Positions 45,922 to 57,869 of a stretch of DNA of 64,000 bases are shown in pieces; within the stretch, counting starts at the first letter, position 1; every line of letters begins with the position of its first letter. The notes beneath the pieces were generated by a model that ran no database searches, was not told the origin of the DNA, and saw only the letters and a list, made by a program, of their open reading frames with translations. Position numbers and translations under genes: made by a program. The stretch is from Daphnia pulex (lineage: Eukaryota > Arthropoda > Branchiopoda > Diplostraca > Daphniidae): contig NC_060026.1 of NCBI RefSeq assembly GCF_021134715.1, forward strand, positions 8,609,001 to 8,673,000, in the 5' to 3' direction.

Positions 45922-48390
45922 TGGCATGCTTCCTCATCTGAGAAAAAGAAATTTAGGAACCCACCGAACAGCCAGACCAACCTCAGTGAAGGTAACATTC
46001 AGTTTAAAGTGTGGCGATATTTGATATCTTCAAAATAGTTTTCACCCATTTATTTAAGGATTATGTAAAATAAAAAAACTGGCGAAGGAACGTTTGGGAC
46101 TGCGACCCTAGCAATCCTGATAACAATGGTATGAAAAACGAAGATTTGATTGTTTGGCTGACGACTGCTGCTCTCCCAAACTTCTGCTAGTTGAACCAAT
46201 GCCTAAGCCGTACTACCGAAGGCTAAAAATGTGGACAGAATGCCGGAAATTATACTCTTTACGTGGAATACAGTAAGCACAATAATGTCAAAACTCGATT
46301 AGACTTTGAAGATAGTAAGATCGCCATTTCAGGGCTGATTAGTTCCCGCTATTTTTAATGACTTCGTTTTCTGCAAAACATTAACCTTTTGATTCGTTGG
46401 GTGGCAAGAAGAGTTTTATCATTTCAACGACGTCATTCATGGGTGGCAAGAATCGTTTCCCCGGCATCATTTTTATCGTTGTGGGCTACATTGGTCTTCT
46501 CTTATACGCAGTTGATTTACTAATTAAACGTATACGGGTGTCAGATATAGAGGTTTGCTGACACGACAATGGAAATCAAACTCAAACGACACCAATAATA
46601 CAAATTTATAAAATCCCTTATTAAATCTGGAAAGCAGGCCACGCAGTGGTGTTATTTACATAATATTTGAAGAGTAATGGCCAAATAACACAGCTAAAAA
46701 TTTCACAGTTATCCGTGGATCCCTTTAAAATATCAGAAAATAACTGGTTGAACAATCAATTTTTCGTTATATACATTTCTACATAGCACATGAACATGTG
46801 GCTTTATTTACTAATTTTATTTGATTTTGCTATGTAGTAATACATGTAAAATAACCAGATAAACTACACGTAATATTTTAGTGGACTATTTTCTATCAAA
46901 TGATTGTGAAGTCAGAATGTTTTCACGTGCTAAAAAGAAATTTGCTCGTCACTTTATTCTAGATGTTTAACAACCACATGTGTACTTCAATTTGTAAATG
47001 TAAACGACAATTGTCAGAGTTTGGAAATATATTTTTCTTCAATACTTGAATGTTGCCCCAATTATCGTACTTAGCCTTTGCGAAGGACGGGTGAAGATCA
47101 ACTGTCTACAGTCTAGGAGAGCGTTAAAAAATTTGCTTAGGCTTTGCTTATGTGACGTTGCCTAATATACTGAAGTTTGCTTTTAACATTTTCTGTCTTG
47201 CGTTTGTTATTAATTTGTCGCAATTGCTGTTTAGACAATGTGCAAGTATGTATGATTTAGCAAAAAAACTGTTTCGTGTCGCTATTTCTTCCTTTTTCAA
47301 ATCTAAACAACTGGTAAACAACACTAGCAGTTCGTTAAATGTCATACTGGGAATAAGGTAAAACTGAGCAAGTAACGATTTCTTCTGATAGGCAACGCCG
47401 CATAAACAAAGCTTAAGCTGAATTTTGACGCCCTCTACGGTTCTGCAGAGCATAAGGGTAAAAGTCGTGCGACTTCTCAATGCGCACCGTAGTGGGGGTT
47501 GGCTGTACTTTGGTGCAAATTTTGTTTCACCATGAGCGTTAGCACTGCAAATGAGTACAACTAGCTTAGTAGCTCAGAAGATAAAATTATAGATTGTAGA
47601 AAGCATATAAAAAGCTGTGAAACCACAATAACTTGTATATGTGGAAAGACGGAGTAAGTATGTGAATATGTGTGGCCGTGGAGAAACGCTTCGATGTAGC
47701 CGGTAGAAGACTATTTCTGGTGGTAGGTCACATGTTCTGCGCTTTAAATATCCAAGTACCTTCACTTTCTCTCTTTTCTGTTTGATTCCTCGTTAGTTCA
47801 TCTTGAAGTAGTTTTTGTGGTAGGCATTGGGCACTGTAGTGACAGTGTTTTGCGAAGACTTTAACCAAGCAACAGCAACAAATTTTCCAATTTTGGAACG
47901 AGCACCACTAGAATATATGCACCAAGTCCTGAAATATATTTTTTTCCTCACACAAAAACACGTTTAGACACTAGGCCTAAACCTCGCCCCATTGCATCTC
48001 GCAATCGTCTGAACTAACTTTTAGACAAGAAAAACATACTTAATTTTTTTTACACTTACTTTAGTTTAATCAGATTTTGCTTTTTTATTATGGAGGATTT
48101 CATGAAAGTAGTTTCAGAACAATTTAAAATTGATACAATCCAAGAATAGGAAGAACAATAGAAACTCATGTTTAAAGGGCAGAGCGGGGATAGAGTAATA
48201 AAATAGGTTGGTGGACAGAAAAGAAATATGTATGCACAAAGGGATCACTAATCCCTTGAAGAATAATGACTACTACCACAAAAGAAATCATTGTGACTAG
48301 GTTTGTATGCAGATTTTGAAATATCGATAGCAAGTTCCTAACGGAAAGATTGCCTGAAATATCGTTTCGCGACAGAGAATGTGATAAACA
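45922..48390. other. No gene seen
   Basis: AT-rich spacer. Frames are short and unrecognised. Near 46405-46450 the phrase gggtggcaagaa occurs twice, 48 bp apart. Confidence 0.4.
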
Positions 48391-48775
48391 CATATCTAAA
48401 AAATCTGGAAAATGACATCCAGTATGTGCCTTTGGGGCACAGTTATTCTTCAGTGCTTCGGCGGAGTCTACCTGAGACTCCGAAAAATTCTACATTATAT
48501 TTTGTTACTCTATGTAACGTATATGTACTTATATTAAACCCAAAGCGATTTAGCATTGAAATCTCAACATTAAATTTTTAAAATGTTTACAGGAGTTAAA
48601 TGGTGCCTTCTTTCCAGAGAAAAAGCCAATAATCTTCTTGAAATCGTGTAATTGTTCATTCGTATCCGTATACGCTTATCCCGCTAACAACTCTGACGAC
48701 ATTTTCTCCGCTGACGTAAAAGGGGAAAGAAGGGCAATGCTTTTGCAACAGCTGGATTGCCGGATAGAGAATTGA
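48391..48775 (+). other. Two exon-like frames, unidentified
   Basis: The first frame (about 48391-48520) reads ENDIQYVPLGHSYSSVL. The second follows atgtttacag at 48594 and reads ELNGAFFPEKKPIIFLKSC, then YAYPANNSDDIFSADVK, ending at a TGA near 48775. They could be the last two exons of an unknown gene. No family recognised. Confidence 0.25.
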
Positions 48776-49079
48776 AATAGAAAGGTAATTAACGTTTTTG
48801 AAAACAACATCCTCTTGCCAAACTAAAGGAAACTATATTCAAATAGGGACAATAATGTTTGCGGTGGAATCCCTCTTTATTTATGGAATCGGCAAAGAAA
48901 TTCTTTAAGAGAGATATTCTGATGCGCTAGTTACTTTTACAGTAACTGCATAGCTAATTGCTCATTATTCGTTTCTAGTTCCTATTTGTATTGCTGTTTT
49001 CATTTTGTTTTGTTTTTCTGAGATGGGGGTTGTAGGGACTTTAACGCCATTTCCCACTGCCATTGCATTTCTTTTATCC

Positions 49080-49630
49080 CCCTTCAGCAGATTTCACCAA
49101 AGATGAAAAGATATCGTTGAGTCCGCTAAGTCCTGATACTTCTTCGACGCAAGCCAGAGATCTAGTAAGCAAGTGTTTGAAAGGCAAACAGTTGGTTGGA
49201 GATGTCTTAAATGAAGGCAAGGCTGAGTTTGTTAACGAAGTAGACTGTGTGGATGAATGGGTTTACTGGCAGATGCAAATCATCCATTGCAGTGATCAGG
49301 CATTGGTAGAAAAATGTGTCGGCTGGACACGCAACGATACAAGGGGCGCCAACTTCGAGAGAACTTGGAAAGGGATGTTGAGCTACCAAATCAAGGGCTT
49401 TACGTAGATTCCGATTAATTTTTGACTCTTTTGTCAGTCGAGTGACGAACTTGTGTCCATTTTCCATGTTGGACACAACAACATCTTGACGACCTTCTTC
49501 GGAAAGTTTGTTAGTCAAGTAGCTTCTATGAGGGTTCAAAGACGATTTTAGAGACTTAAGTTTTTGGTGATGAAGAAACATGTGGTACAACAGCCTCAGT
49601 TGTAATAGGGAGACGACAGTTAGCCGCATA
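49080..49630 (-). pseudogene. Tudor-domain protein fragment
   Basis: The minus strand reads QDVVVSNMENGHKFVTRL, LDLVAQHPFPSSLEVGAPCI, VACPADTFFYQCLI and VYFVNK. Past a stop it continues as DISNQLFAFQTLAYQ. This follows the extended Tudor layout: V.VS...P..F.VQL, P...G..C.A...ED..WYRA.I, V.FVDYGN and LP..F...P..A. Tudor proteins bind methyl-arginine tails of Piwi-type partners in germ granules. The DYGN box is eroded to NK and stops follow, so it is likely a dead fragment. It adjoins the Copia relic without a clear border. Confidence 0.5.
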
Positions 49631-49749
49631 TTGTCATAAATTTTTATATTCTCTTTAAAAGATTGAGCTGCAACTTCTAGTCTTTGATCAACCAGTTACT
49701 TGGCCAACAGCTGAATATTAAAACGTAATAGCCTCACACCCCAAAGCTC

Positions 49750-52090
49750 ACCATCGTTTTTGTCTATCTGATTTGGGTGGTAGAATCGTTAATTCACCGA
49801 CTATCTTGTTGTGATTAGTCTCCTTGATAGTTCGCCTGATGTGCGCGGCTCTATTTTCTTCTATTAGTCTTGTTCTAAACTGCTCTGATCTGCTGATCTC
49901 TGATCTCACAGATCTCCAGTCAATCCTGGACTGCATGTCTGTTTCGACGACATTTTCGACATTTTGCCCTATGAACATTTGCGCTGTGCACCTGTCTGTC
50001 GTAATTTCAATATGTACAAATTTCGTTCTGGCAAGAGTTATCAGAAGGAAAGATGACTGATTTCCATCCAAGATTTTTGACGATACCGTCTGCGCAATGG
50101 ATTTCAAACTCAGCGGCTATGAAGTGAATGATAGGCTGAATAGTTTGTTTGCGATTCGTTGCGAACAAGCAGTCGTCTACATAGTGGCAAAAATCTAAAG
50201 TTCATTACCATTCACTCGAGTGTAGACACAGGCATCCACTGTAAGTTGTTTGAACCCAACTTCCTGAATTGGTTTCTTCAGCTTCTCACAAATGAGAAAG
50301 GGTGCCTGATTGGTTCCATAAATTGCTTTCAGCATCAGGCAAAGGTTATCTTCTCTCCCTGGTTCCATAAACCCTTCAGGTTGAGTCATGTAGATTAGTC
50401 GAGATCAGTGGTAAGGAAAGCAGTCTTGATATCGATCTTGACCACCTCCAAATTTTTAGTTGCAACGTTCGACAAGAAAATGTGAAATGGCTCCAGTCGA
50501 GTTACCTGTGAAAACGTCTTTCCATAATCGACCCCTGGTCTTTGGCTGCATCCAACAGTTGTCAGACGGCCTTTGAATCTTGCCAGAACATCGCCTTAAC
50601 CTAGTTTTATTTTCTCAATCCATTTGTGTGAAATTGATTTCGTCCCAGGTGGAACTTCAGATAGTCGTACCAAGACCCGTGACTTTGTACTGAAACTCTT
50701 TGTGCCTGAATGCTCTCTCACTTTGTGCATGAAACTCTTCCTTGAAGCCTGGCATCCAGAAGTGAACATACTTAAATCAAAGTCCCTCCTTGTATCTCTG
50801 AGGCTCGTAAACATCAAATTCAGATTCCGCTAGATGCCCAAACGACTACAACTCGGTAATAAATTGCCTTCTTGGTGTACATGATCACTCTCCCAGAGCA
50901 CCTGTAGTTGTATGGATAAGCAACTACGGTCAAGACATCTGCTGGACCTCCACACCCACTTTGATCAGTTTTTTCGTTGTATATATCGGGTTGACACGGT
51001 TCAAATGTGTTTCCACGATCAGTTTTAACATCATCTTCATTAGAAATTTCCTGGGAAGCTTCAGGACCACCTTCATGACAAAATTCAGCTCCTTCAATGT
51101 CTTCAAGGTCAACCACTTGATGCACTACTTCTCCTTTACGCTGTTGAAACAAAGCAACCTCACTGATCAGCACACTTAGTGGTTCACACGGGTTGTGTTT
51201 GACTCATCTCATTGAAGACAACATCAGCGAAACGACAACTTTCCTTTGACTAGATAAAAAAATGAACCAAACCTTGACACTGTCAGGGTATCCAACCAAC
51301 CAACCAAGAGTGCACGTGAGGTAAATCTAAGGGCGGATTTCTTGGGCAATCAACGTCTTAGCTTCACTTCCCAGAACTCTTAGATGACAACGAACGGTTT
51401 TTTGCCAAGAATTTTTAAAACGAAGTAATTTCGTTGTTAGCCGAAACAATGCGATTCCTGATTCAGAACGTGCCACAAAGAAACTCTTCCCAGAGCTTTT
51501 GGATAGATTTTCTCGTGTTTGGAGTATTGTTTTCCTTAACATTGTAGAATGAGCTTCCTCCATGGTACACTGACCATGCCCGCATCACCATAGACAATAT
51601 CACCAAAATTTACAGCCTTTCCCTTCCTTCAATTGGAAAAGAAAGCCGATACATTTTGCCATAGATGCATCCATCGCAGGAATCAGTAGGGCCAATGAGA
51701 GCCGGATCAATTTCCATACCTTCCACAGCCTGAATTTGTAACGGTTTGCTTAAGTCTCTGTAATTGACTTCCAATCCAAATCTTTGGTGCAGCAGTGGTA
51801 TAGACACAGACGACGAGGCATAAACGTTATTACCTTTAAAATCTTTATATGTTATTACCTTAGTAATTTTGAAATGAACTTCGAGATAGCCTTAGTAATC
51901 ATGCCAAACGAGAAAATGTTCCCCTTCAATTCAGGGACATACAAGACATCTTCAAAGGTTTCTTTTACTTCCTTTCCATCCACTAAAGAGACTTCATCGA
52001 AGTTTTCTCTTCCGCATACTTCCAGTTCTGTCCCACCAATGCACTTGACTATTCACTTACCAACCGGAATTTAACTGTAAGTAGTTAATG
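49750..52090 (-). pseudogene. Ty1/Copia-type retrotransposon pol relic
   Basis: From right to left come the protease-integrase spacer (about 52030-51890: VDGKEVKETFEDVLYVPELK), the pre-integrase zinc region (about 51805-51640: LLHQRFGLEVNYRDL, SCDGCIYGKMYRLSFP) and integrase core remains (about 51500-51380: FFVARSESGIALF, CHLRVLGSEA). Next is GWLVGYPDSVK with QRKVVVS (about 51310-51210). The reverse transcriptase follows (about 50650-50150: VPPGTKSISHKWIEKIKL, FSQVTRLEPFH, MTQPEGFMEPGREDN, FCHYVDDCLFA). The order is that of Copia pol. Every domain is broken by stops or frame changes. RNase H and LTRs were not found. The part left of about 50110 is not clearly Copia. Confidence 0.82.
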
Positions 52091-53285
52091 TTGGAATCAT
52101 CAATAACGAACATGCCTTTGTATTATAGGTGGCGCAGTAAGTGACACAAAGGATGCTGTTGAGTCAAAATTAAGATTTCCGGCTGGTCTAGATTCCTTTA
52201 ACGTTTTATCTTCCCACCTTTTCTCCATTGTTAATCACTGACTGGTGACAGTGACAGGCCTATAAAGAGCCCCTCAAATTTGGTTTCTAGCTCTCTATCC
52301 TACCTTAACTACGTCTACATTAAGTGTCTACACAACTACCTGTACCACTCCAATCAGTGAGTAAATCCGTGTTCTTCCAATAGCTGGTTATGGGTTCAGA
52401 TTCTCTTCGACCTCAAAGTAAGTAAGACATCATAATATCTATTTACCAAGATACCAGAGATACCATCTACATCCAAACAATTGATGTAGATGGTCATTCA
52501 TGTTTTGAATCCTATCACGACACAAGGAAAAGAAAGAAAGAAAGGGCTAATGACGACTTCTTTGCAAATTGATCGCATGAAAACTATTTCAATTAACTTT
52601 TTCAACTTCGTTTGAATTGAAACTTTTATTTGATTAAGTTGCAGTTACTGGGCTAAAAAGCTCAAAATTTCAATAGAAAGGTAGCATTCTTGAAAAAAAA
52701 ATCGCAAATTGCCTGCCATCTATGAAACATAGTAGAAAGTTGCCAGGAAAGACTCAACATTTCCGACAATTGGCTCTGAAAAGTCTCGCCTGTGTTCACA
52801 CACCACACTCGTCTATTATACGTAACAGCCGCAGATGTTTTTATATTTTACTTCCAGTTATTCATTTTTTTTCTCTCTCTCGAACAGATGAATATGGTAG
52901 TTCAGACTCCAGTTACTGTGGTTATCTGGTTGTTCGTTTGATCGAAACAGTCCACATATTAAAAAGAAGCAATCAATGAAAAATTAGTAACAGTAAACCA
53001 TTTAACAAGAATTTTGAAAAATTTAACTTTTAATAACATATGCTTAGCTTGAGCTGACCAATAAATCTCTCGAAAGAGGCACAAGGAAAAGATTCAACGT
53101 TGTTTTCAAGATCATTTTGAGCACTAGACTGATCATCTTATGGAAATAAATAAATTTTATCGCAATTATATAACAATTACAAGTGACGAAATTTGTTGAA
53201 AATAACCAACATGTTTTTAGAAATATCGATTTGAAAGATAATTAGTTATAGGTGGTGTGTAACCATAAATATCTGATGAATCAAT
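52091..53285. other. No gene seen
   Basis: AT-rich spacer with a short purine run near 52525. The upstream gag and LTR of the Copia relic would be expected here on the minus strand, but I could not recognise them. Confidence 0.4.
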
Positions 53286-53289
53286 AGAA

Positions 53290-53554
53290 CTCGAATGATC
53301 GTCTATTTGAAGTAGTATCATTCATGATGGTTGAGTATACTGTCTTAGCTCACCTAAGAGGTTTCATTGGGTGGGAATATGTTGATGGAATATTTGCACC
53401 TGGTATAGTTATTTTAAAATGTGCTGTTAATTAAAAATCTGTCTGACTAACTCATTTCTGTATTAGGAGGTAGCATTTCAAATATGTTTGGAATGGTCTT
53501 TTTTCGTTACAAAAAATTCCCTGATGAAAAAGGAAAGGAATTGGCAGCATATAG
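53290..53554 (+). pseudogene. Group II PLP decarboxylase (CSAD/GADL1/GAD type), two-exon fragment
   Basis: Exon one (about 53290-53402) reads LFEVVSFMMVEYTVLAHL, then RGFIGWEYVDGIFAPG. A 64-nt intron (gtatag..gtattag) follows. Exon two (53467-53554) reads GGSISNMFGMVFFRYKKFP and ends at a gtgaat donor. The join restores APGGSISNM, the conserved (S/C)PGGSISNMY segment of cysteine sulfinate and glutamate decarboxylases. The PLP lysine (NPHK) and all other exons are absent nearby. Splice signals are intact and no stop occurs in the fragment. In animals these enzymes make hypotaurine, beta-alanine or GABA. Confidence 0.75.
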
Positions 53555-53634
53555 GTGAATTGTTGGCATTTATTTCGCAAGAGGGTTGATATTTTCCACT
53601 CCAAATCGCATGTATATTTCTGTTTACATTTCCA

Positions 53635-53895
53635 AACTTATTGTTTTACAGAGCCATAATTTGGTTGTGGCCAGCCACACATCAAGCGAGTAAATTTCTT
53701 GAAGAGAGGCCATCCATAAATCTTTGCTAAAACAAACATACCAACACCCAGAATCGCTTCAACGATAATAATAATAATCTGGGTGATTATCAACATAATC
53801 CAAGACTTTAGCAGCCATCTGTTTTGCTGCTTTGTCGACAAAAGTTTCAAAGACATCTTCAATGCCTGCTACCGTCACATTTGATATCATTTCAA
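53635..53895 (-). other. Exon-like frame, unidentified
   Basis: The minus strand reads VTVAGIEDVFETFVDKAAKQ, MAAKVLDYVDNHPDYYYY. After a frame change it reads EAILGVGMFVLAKIYGWPLF. The second part is hydrophobic, like a membrane segment. Family unknown. It lies in the opposite direction to the decarboxylase exons. Confidence 0.25.
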
Positions 53896-54164
53896 ACATA
53901 TAGAAATTAGGTTAATTTAAAACGGGACTTTCAAGTAATAAATGATAACTTAGTTACTCAATATTTCTTGAAGATGTGAAATTTTTCTTTTGAATCATTG
54001 AAAATTTCATCTTGGTCCTTTTTAGAAACTGCTAAATTTTTGTTGTTTTCTGTTTGTTAGTTTCAAAATACCAGCATTCTTGTGAGCCACAATCAGATTA
54101 TTTTTACCATTCCAACTGTGGATTTTCCTTTACCTTTGTTAAGTAAATTCAACACTGATCAACA

Positions 54165-54505
54165 ATTGAATTGTCTGGCCATTCTGAACACAACACATGT
54201 TTGATCCATTGTAGTCTTGTTATCATGGGTACCACAAACAGCATTCTGCTGACAAAAACTTTACGGGGGCTAGAGATTTTGGTGGAATGGGTTGGTTTTT
54301 CAAATAGCAAGATTGACTTGTCTAGCCATTGTGTTCACGAGTTTGATTTCCATTGTAGTCTTGTTATCATGGGTCCCAACACAAACAGCATTTTCCTGAC
54401 AAAAACTTTACGGGGGCCAGCAATTTTTGGTGGAATTGGTTGGTTTTTCAAATAGAAAAATTGAATTGTCTTGCCATTGTGAACACGGAGTTATTTCACA
54501 CGGAA
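54165..54505 (+). repeat. Tandem repeat, about 2.3 units of 147-148 bp
   Basis: Units begin with attgaattgtctggccatt-like text at 54165, 54312 and 54460. Internal phrases (cattgtagtcttgttatcat, acaaaaactttacgggggc) are repeated with few changes. The open frame across it is a by-product of the repeat. Confidence 0.9.
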
Positions 54506-54779
54506 AACCACGTATATCGGAAGGAAAATACCTGACGTGTTTGCCATGTCACGATTCTCCGTTGACGTGGCGACGAATAATTTGAGTGTCAAGGTTATTT
54601 GCCGGATGATCCCAAATGATCATTTATGGCAATGACTTGTATGTTTTTTTTCTTTTTGTCCACTTTTTCTTTCCCTTTCATGGATGTCCCTCTAACATAT
54701 ACTGCAAATGTTATTTTGTTTTCTTGCTGATATCATTTCTTAACTCTTTATTGATCGTATCTTTTCCAGAAACTTGGCA

Positions 54780-56970
54780 CGACTCAAGAAAGAACTCTGG
54801 GCAAGAAGAAACCAGTGGGAAAACAAACGACCAGCTTCAATGCACCACGCGGACGTGCCAAAAGAGCAACAAGACCCGAGGTACCTAGCATACACTTTTC
54901 TCTGGAGATATTTCACTGCTTAAACTCCCCAATCAACTTCTCAAGAATTTCGTTCGTTTTGGGATTATTGTTGTTTTCGGAGCATTTTCAAATTTGCAAT
55001 TCTCAAAGTCATTTCGGCTCCCAAACAACCGGCCAAGCCAAGTTCGTTGAGAAGCGCGGCTGTGGCCGCAGCGTGCAAAACCCGGCGATTGTTTTTGGGC
55101 GCCAAAGAAAATGACGTTTTGCCTGATATTTTGGGTGTTTTTTTTCTTTCTCGCCATTCGCACGGATCTGAATGTTGTTGTGGTTCTTTTCTACTTCTTC
55201 GTCGTCGTCTTGTCTGTCGTTTCTGTTTTTGGAGATCTGGACAATATCTCAGATCAGTGTCTCCTATCTTTTTAAAAAGATGGTATCTTTTTTTAAAATA
55301 ACACCTCTTTTAATGAAATTTGGCATAAAGTCTACTAGCTTGGCGCTAAATTTTTATTGTTTACGCCGATAGATTTTCCGCCAAATTTCTTTAAAAGAGG
55401 CGTTATTTTAAAAAAGATAGGAGACACTGTCTCAGATTGAGACGCTTGCGATTTTTCCTTTGAGAATTGACTTGTAGAACGTAGCGGAATGGGTTATTGG
55501 ACACGATCTTGAAAAATCTGTTCCAATCAGTCTGGTTGCTGTTGGCAAAAAGTTAAGCGAGTCCTTCTAAGCTGTTTGTTATCGTCGTTGGTATTTTGTT
55601 ATGTTGTTGCTTCGTAAGATAATTCTTTGTCATTTACTTTGTCGGCTGTGATGCTAAGGGGAACTTGTGTTATGTATTTTAAAAACTAATTTATTCTTTT
55701 TTTTTCTTGTTTGATTGATCAGAAACCGAGCGATGCGTACGGGCCAACAACGCTGAATACAATAAGAAATTTAATTATTCAGTAAGTTTTGCTGATGTGA
55801 TTTAATATATCCAAGTAATAATCCGTCATTTCGCTTTACAGAATAATTACATTCAGACGTCCTACACGCTGCTGTCGTTTGTGCCCCTGAATTTGTGGCA
55901 GCAGTTCCATCGGCTAGCGAATTTTTATTTCCTGTTCGTTCTGGCTATACAATTCATTCGCGTTGTTTCGTTGTTACCACCTGTCACCACTGACGCACCT
56001 TTAATTTGTGTCCTGCTCCTTTCGGCCATCAAAGATGCTTATGAAGATTACGTAAGTATTTTCGTTTCCATTTCATTTCTTCGCTTTCTCACCTCATTTA
56101 AAAAAAAAAATAATAATTTTTGTTTTTCTTGTTTTTGCGTGTTTAGCAAAGATCTGTAAGCGACTCTGAATTCAACAATAGAAAGTCGCTCGTCCTGCGT
56201 AACGTCAAGTTGGTGGAATAGCCCTGGCACTCAGTCCAGGTGGGTGACATCATCCGAATGAAGAATGACCAGTTTATTGCCGCCGACCTTCTACTCTTGA
56301 CCACGTCCGAGCCCGTCGGTCTCTATATATTGAAACGGTTCAGTTGGACAGGTAAACGCGGTCTAGTCTCTGTTCGTTTTCCGGTAATCATGTTTGCTGA
56401 TGTGGCTGTTGATGTTTGCTGTGGAACGGCAACAAATATACGTCCTACGTAACACTCAGTGATGCTACGGCGTCATAATCTTCGCCGGACGGGACACTAA
56501 GTTGATGCAGAATGCCGGCGAGACGAAGTTCAAACGGACTTCGATTGATCATTTGATAAATTTCCTCGTCGTTGGGGTAAAATCGAATTTTACTTTAATT
56601 GTGGCCGGCCAATAATTGGCACTATTAACAGTCCAGCAATTTACACGATTAACTTTTTTTTTCTCTTTTTTGTAGATTGTATGTTCCTTACTCTCGGTGT
56701 CCCTATTCTGCACAATTGCATGCGGAGTGTGGGAGTCGGTGACAGGCCAATACTTCCGCTTCTCCTTGCCGTGAGATCCGCTGATTCCGGTCAAGTCACC
56801 GGCTGCCGGATCAACCGTCATCTCCTTTTCGAGTTTTGTTTCTTATGCTATCGTTCTCAGCACGGTGATGCCCAATTCTCTCTACGTCAGCATGGGAGTC
56901 AACCGGTTTGCTCAGTCTTTTCTAATCAACGGGGACCGGCAAATGACGGTCCCTTAGCGGCGCTTTGCAG
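54780..56970 (+). pseudogene. P4-type phospholipid flippase (ATP8B-like) pseudogene, N-terminal half
   Basis: Exons are 54780-54880 (NSGQEETSGKTNDQLQ..KTR), 55723-55781 (ETERCVRANNAEYNKKFNYS) and 55842-56051 (NNYIQTSYTLLSFVPLNLWQ, QFHRLANFYFLFVL, KDAYEDY). Then come 56147-56351 (VGDIIRMKNDQFIAADLLLL, SEPVGLY), about 56430-56576 (YGVIIFAGRDTKLMQNAG, TKFKRTSIDHLINFLV) and 56676-about 56960 (FCTIACGVWESVTGQYF, YAIVLSTVMPNSLYVSM). P4-ATPases flip aminophospholipids across membranes. Introns are retained with good borders. Lesions include a TAG at 56219 and a 2-base insertion before ETVQLD. There are also a TGA replacing the Trp of RNT.W, a TGA after YFRFSLP and a further stop. The DGETNLK exon is missing, and nothing after M4 (phosphorylation DKTGT, nucleotide domain) is seen. 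Confidence 0.88.
55255..55429. mobile_element. hAT-type MITE with perfect 8-bp target duplication
   Basis: A 175-bp element begins cagtgtctcctatc and ends gataggagacactg. The inverted ends pair over about 60 bp, with one small direct duplication in the left arm (tatctttttaaaaagatgg). It is flanked by TCTCAGAT at 55247-55254 and 55430-55437. Inverted CAGTG ends and an 8-bp duplication are the signature of the hAT superfamily. It sits in an intron of the P4-ATPase pseudogene. Confidence 0.92.
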
Positions 56971-57182
56971 TGTGAAGGGATGCCGTGAATAGCCGCTTTT
57001 TTTGGCCCGCACGATGTGGTTGTGCTCTAGTTTTTGCATGACAAAAATTATTTCGATACAAAACCGTTCCATTATGTGGCGATTACCAATGAAGCCAGAC
57101 CTTCGCCAGATGAAGACTAATTTCGGGATGTGCGATAGGTGTCAAGACGGGCCGATGAAAAATCCCGCTATGTCTACTTTCC

Positions 57183-57464
57183 AATTAAAAAACAATTACT
57201 TTCCAACAAACAAAACAAGAAAGCGAGCTCTTTACCTTTGCAAGGTACAACTAGCTGTGGCTTTGAGGGCAGATCAAGTTTACTTAGTCAGATTCTTCTC
57301 GTAGGCTAGATCCTTCTCAAATTAAAAAACAATTACTTTCCAACTTTCCAACAAACAAAACAAGAAAGCGAGTTCTTTACCTTTACAAGGTACAACTAGC
57401 TGTGGCTTTGAGGGCAGATTAAGTTTGCTTAGTCAGATTCTTCTCGTAGGCTAGATCCTTCTCG
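57183..57464 (+). repeat. Tandem duplication of about 136-144 bp
   Basis: Two near-identical copies start at aattaaaaaacaattacttt (57183 and 57319). They share ggtacaactagctgtggctt and agattcttctcgtaggctag. The second has an 8-base aactttcc insertion. Confidence 0.92.
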
Positions 57465-57559
57465 AAGGCATCTGTGGAAATGAAGAAAGTTTGTCAATAC
57501 ACACTTGGATATGTTGTGTCCTGCTATGTCTACTTTCCAATTATGAAAAAATTTCACTG

Positions 57560-57830
57560 GGGAAACAGCAGTTTTTCTTGCAACCAAGCAAATCTTCAAC
57601 TTTAAGGATCAATTGGCCAAGTTCCATACGATAATCTGTAAAAGAATGACAAGCAAAACTTCATTCGAGAACCATATAAATTTAAATAAAAAAAATAAAA
57701 AAACCTTGCAATTTGATAAGAGGGAACTTGTGGGTTTGCCACGCTCGTAAATCCTGAGAATATCTTGGCGTCTTTTTGAGTTCTTGAGTAACGTTCTTGA
57801 GTACTGGGTTGACATTTTTCCTCTACTCTG
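57560..57830 (-). other. Exon-like frames, unidentified
   Basis: On the minus strand MSTQYSRTLLKNSKRRQDIL runs to SSLLSNC near 57700. After a possible intron ending tcttttacag, a frame reads DYRMELGQLILKVEDLLGCK to a stop near 57545. No family recognised, and the intron donor is poor. Confidence 0.2.
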
Positions 57831-57869
57831 AACATAAATTGACAGTTTTTTATGAAATTACTAGACAAT

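Noticed and set aside
54171..54455. 94-codon frame with internal protein repeat
   Set aside because: The 147-148 bp unit is not a multiple of three throughout, the frame has no conserved motif, and the DNA repeat explains it.
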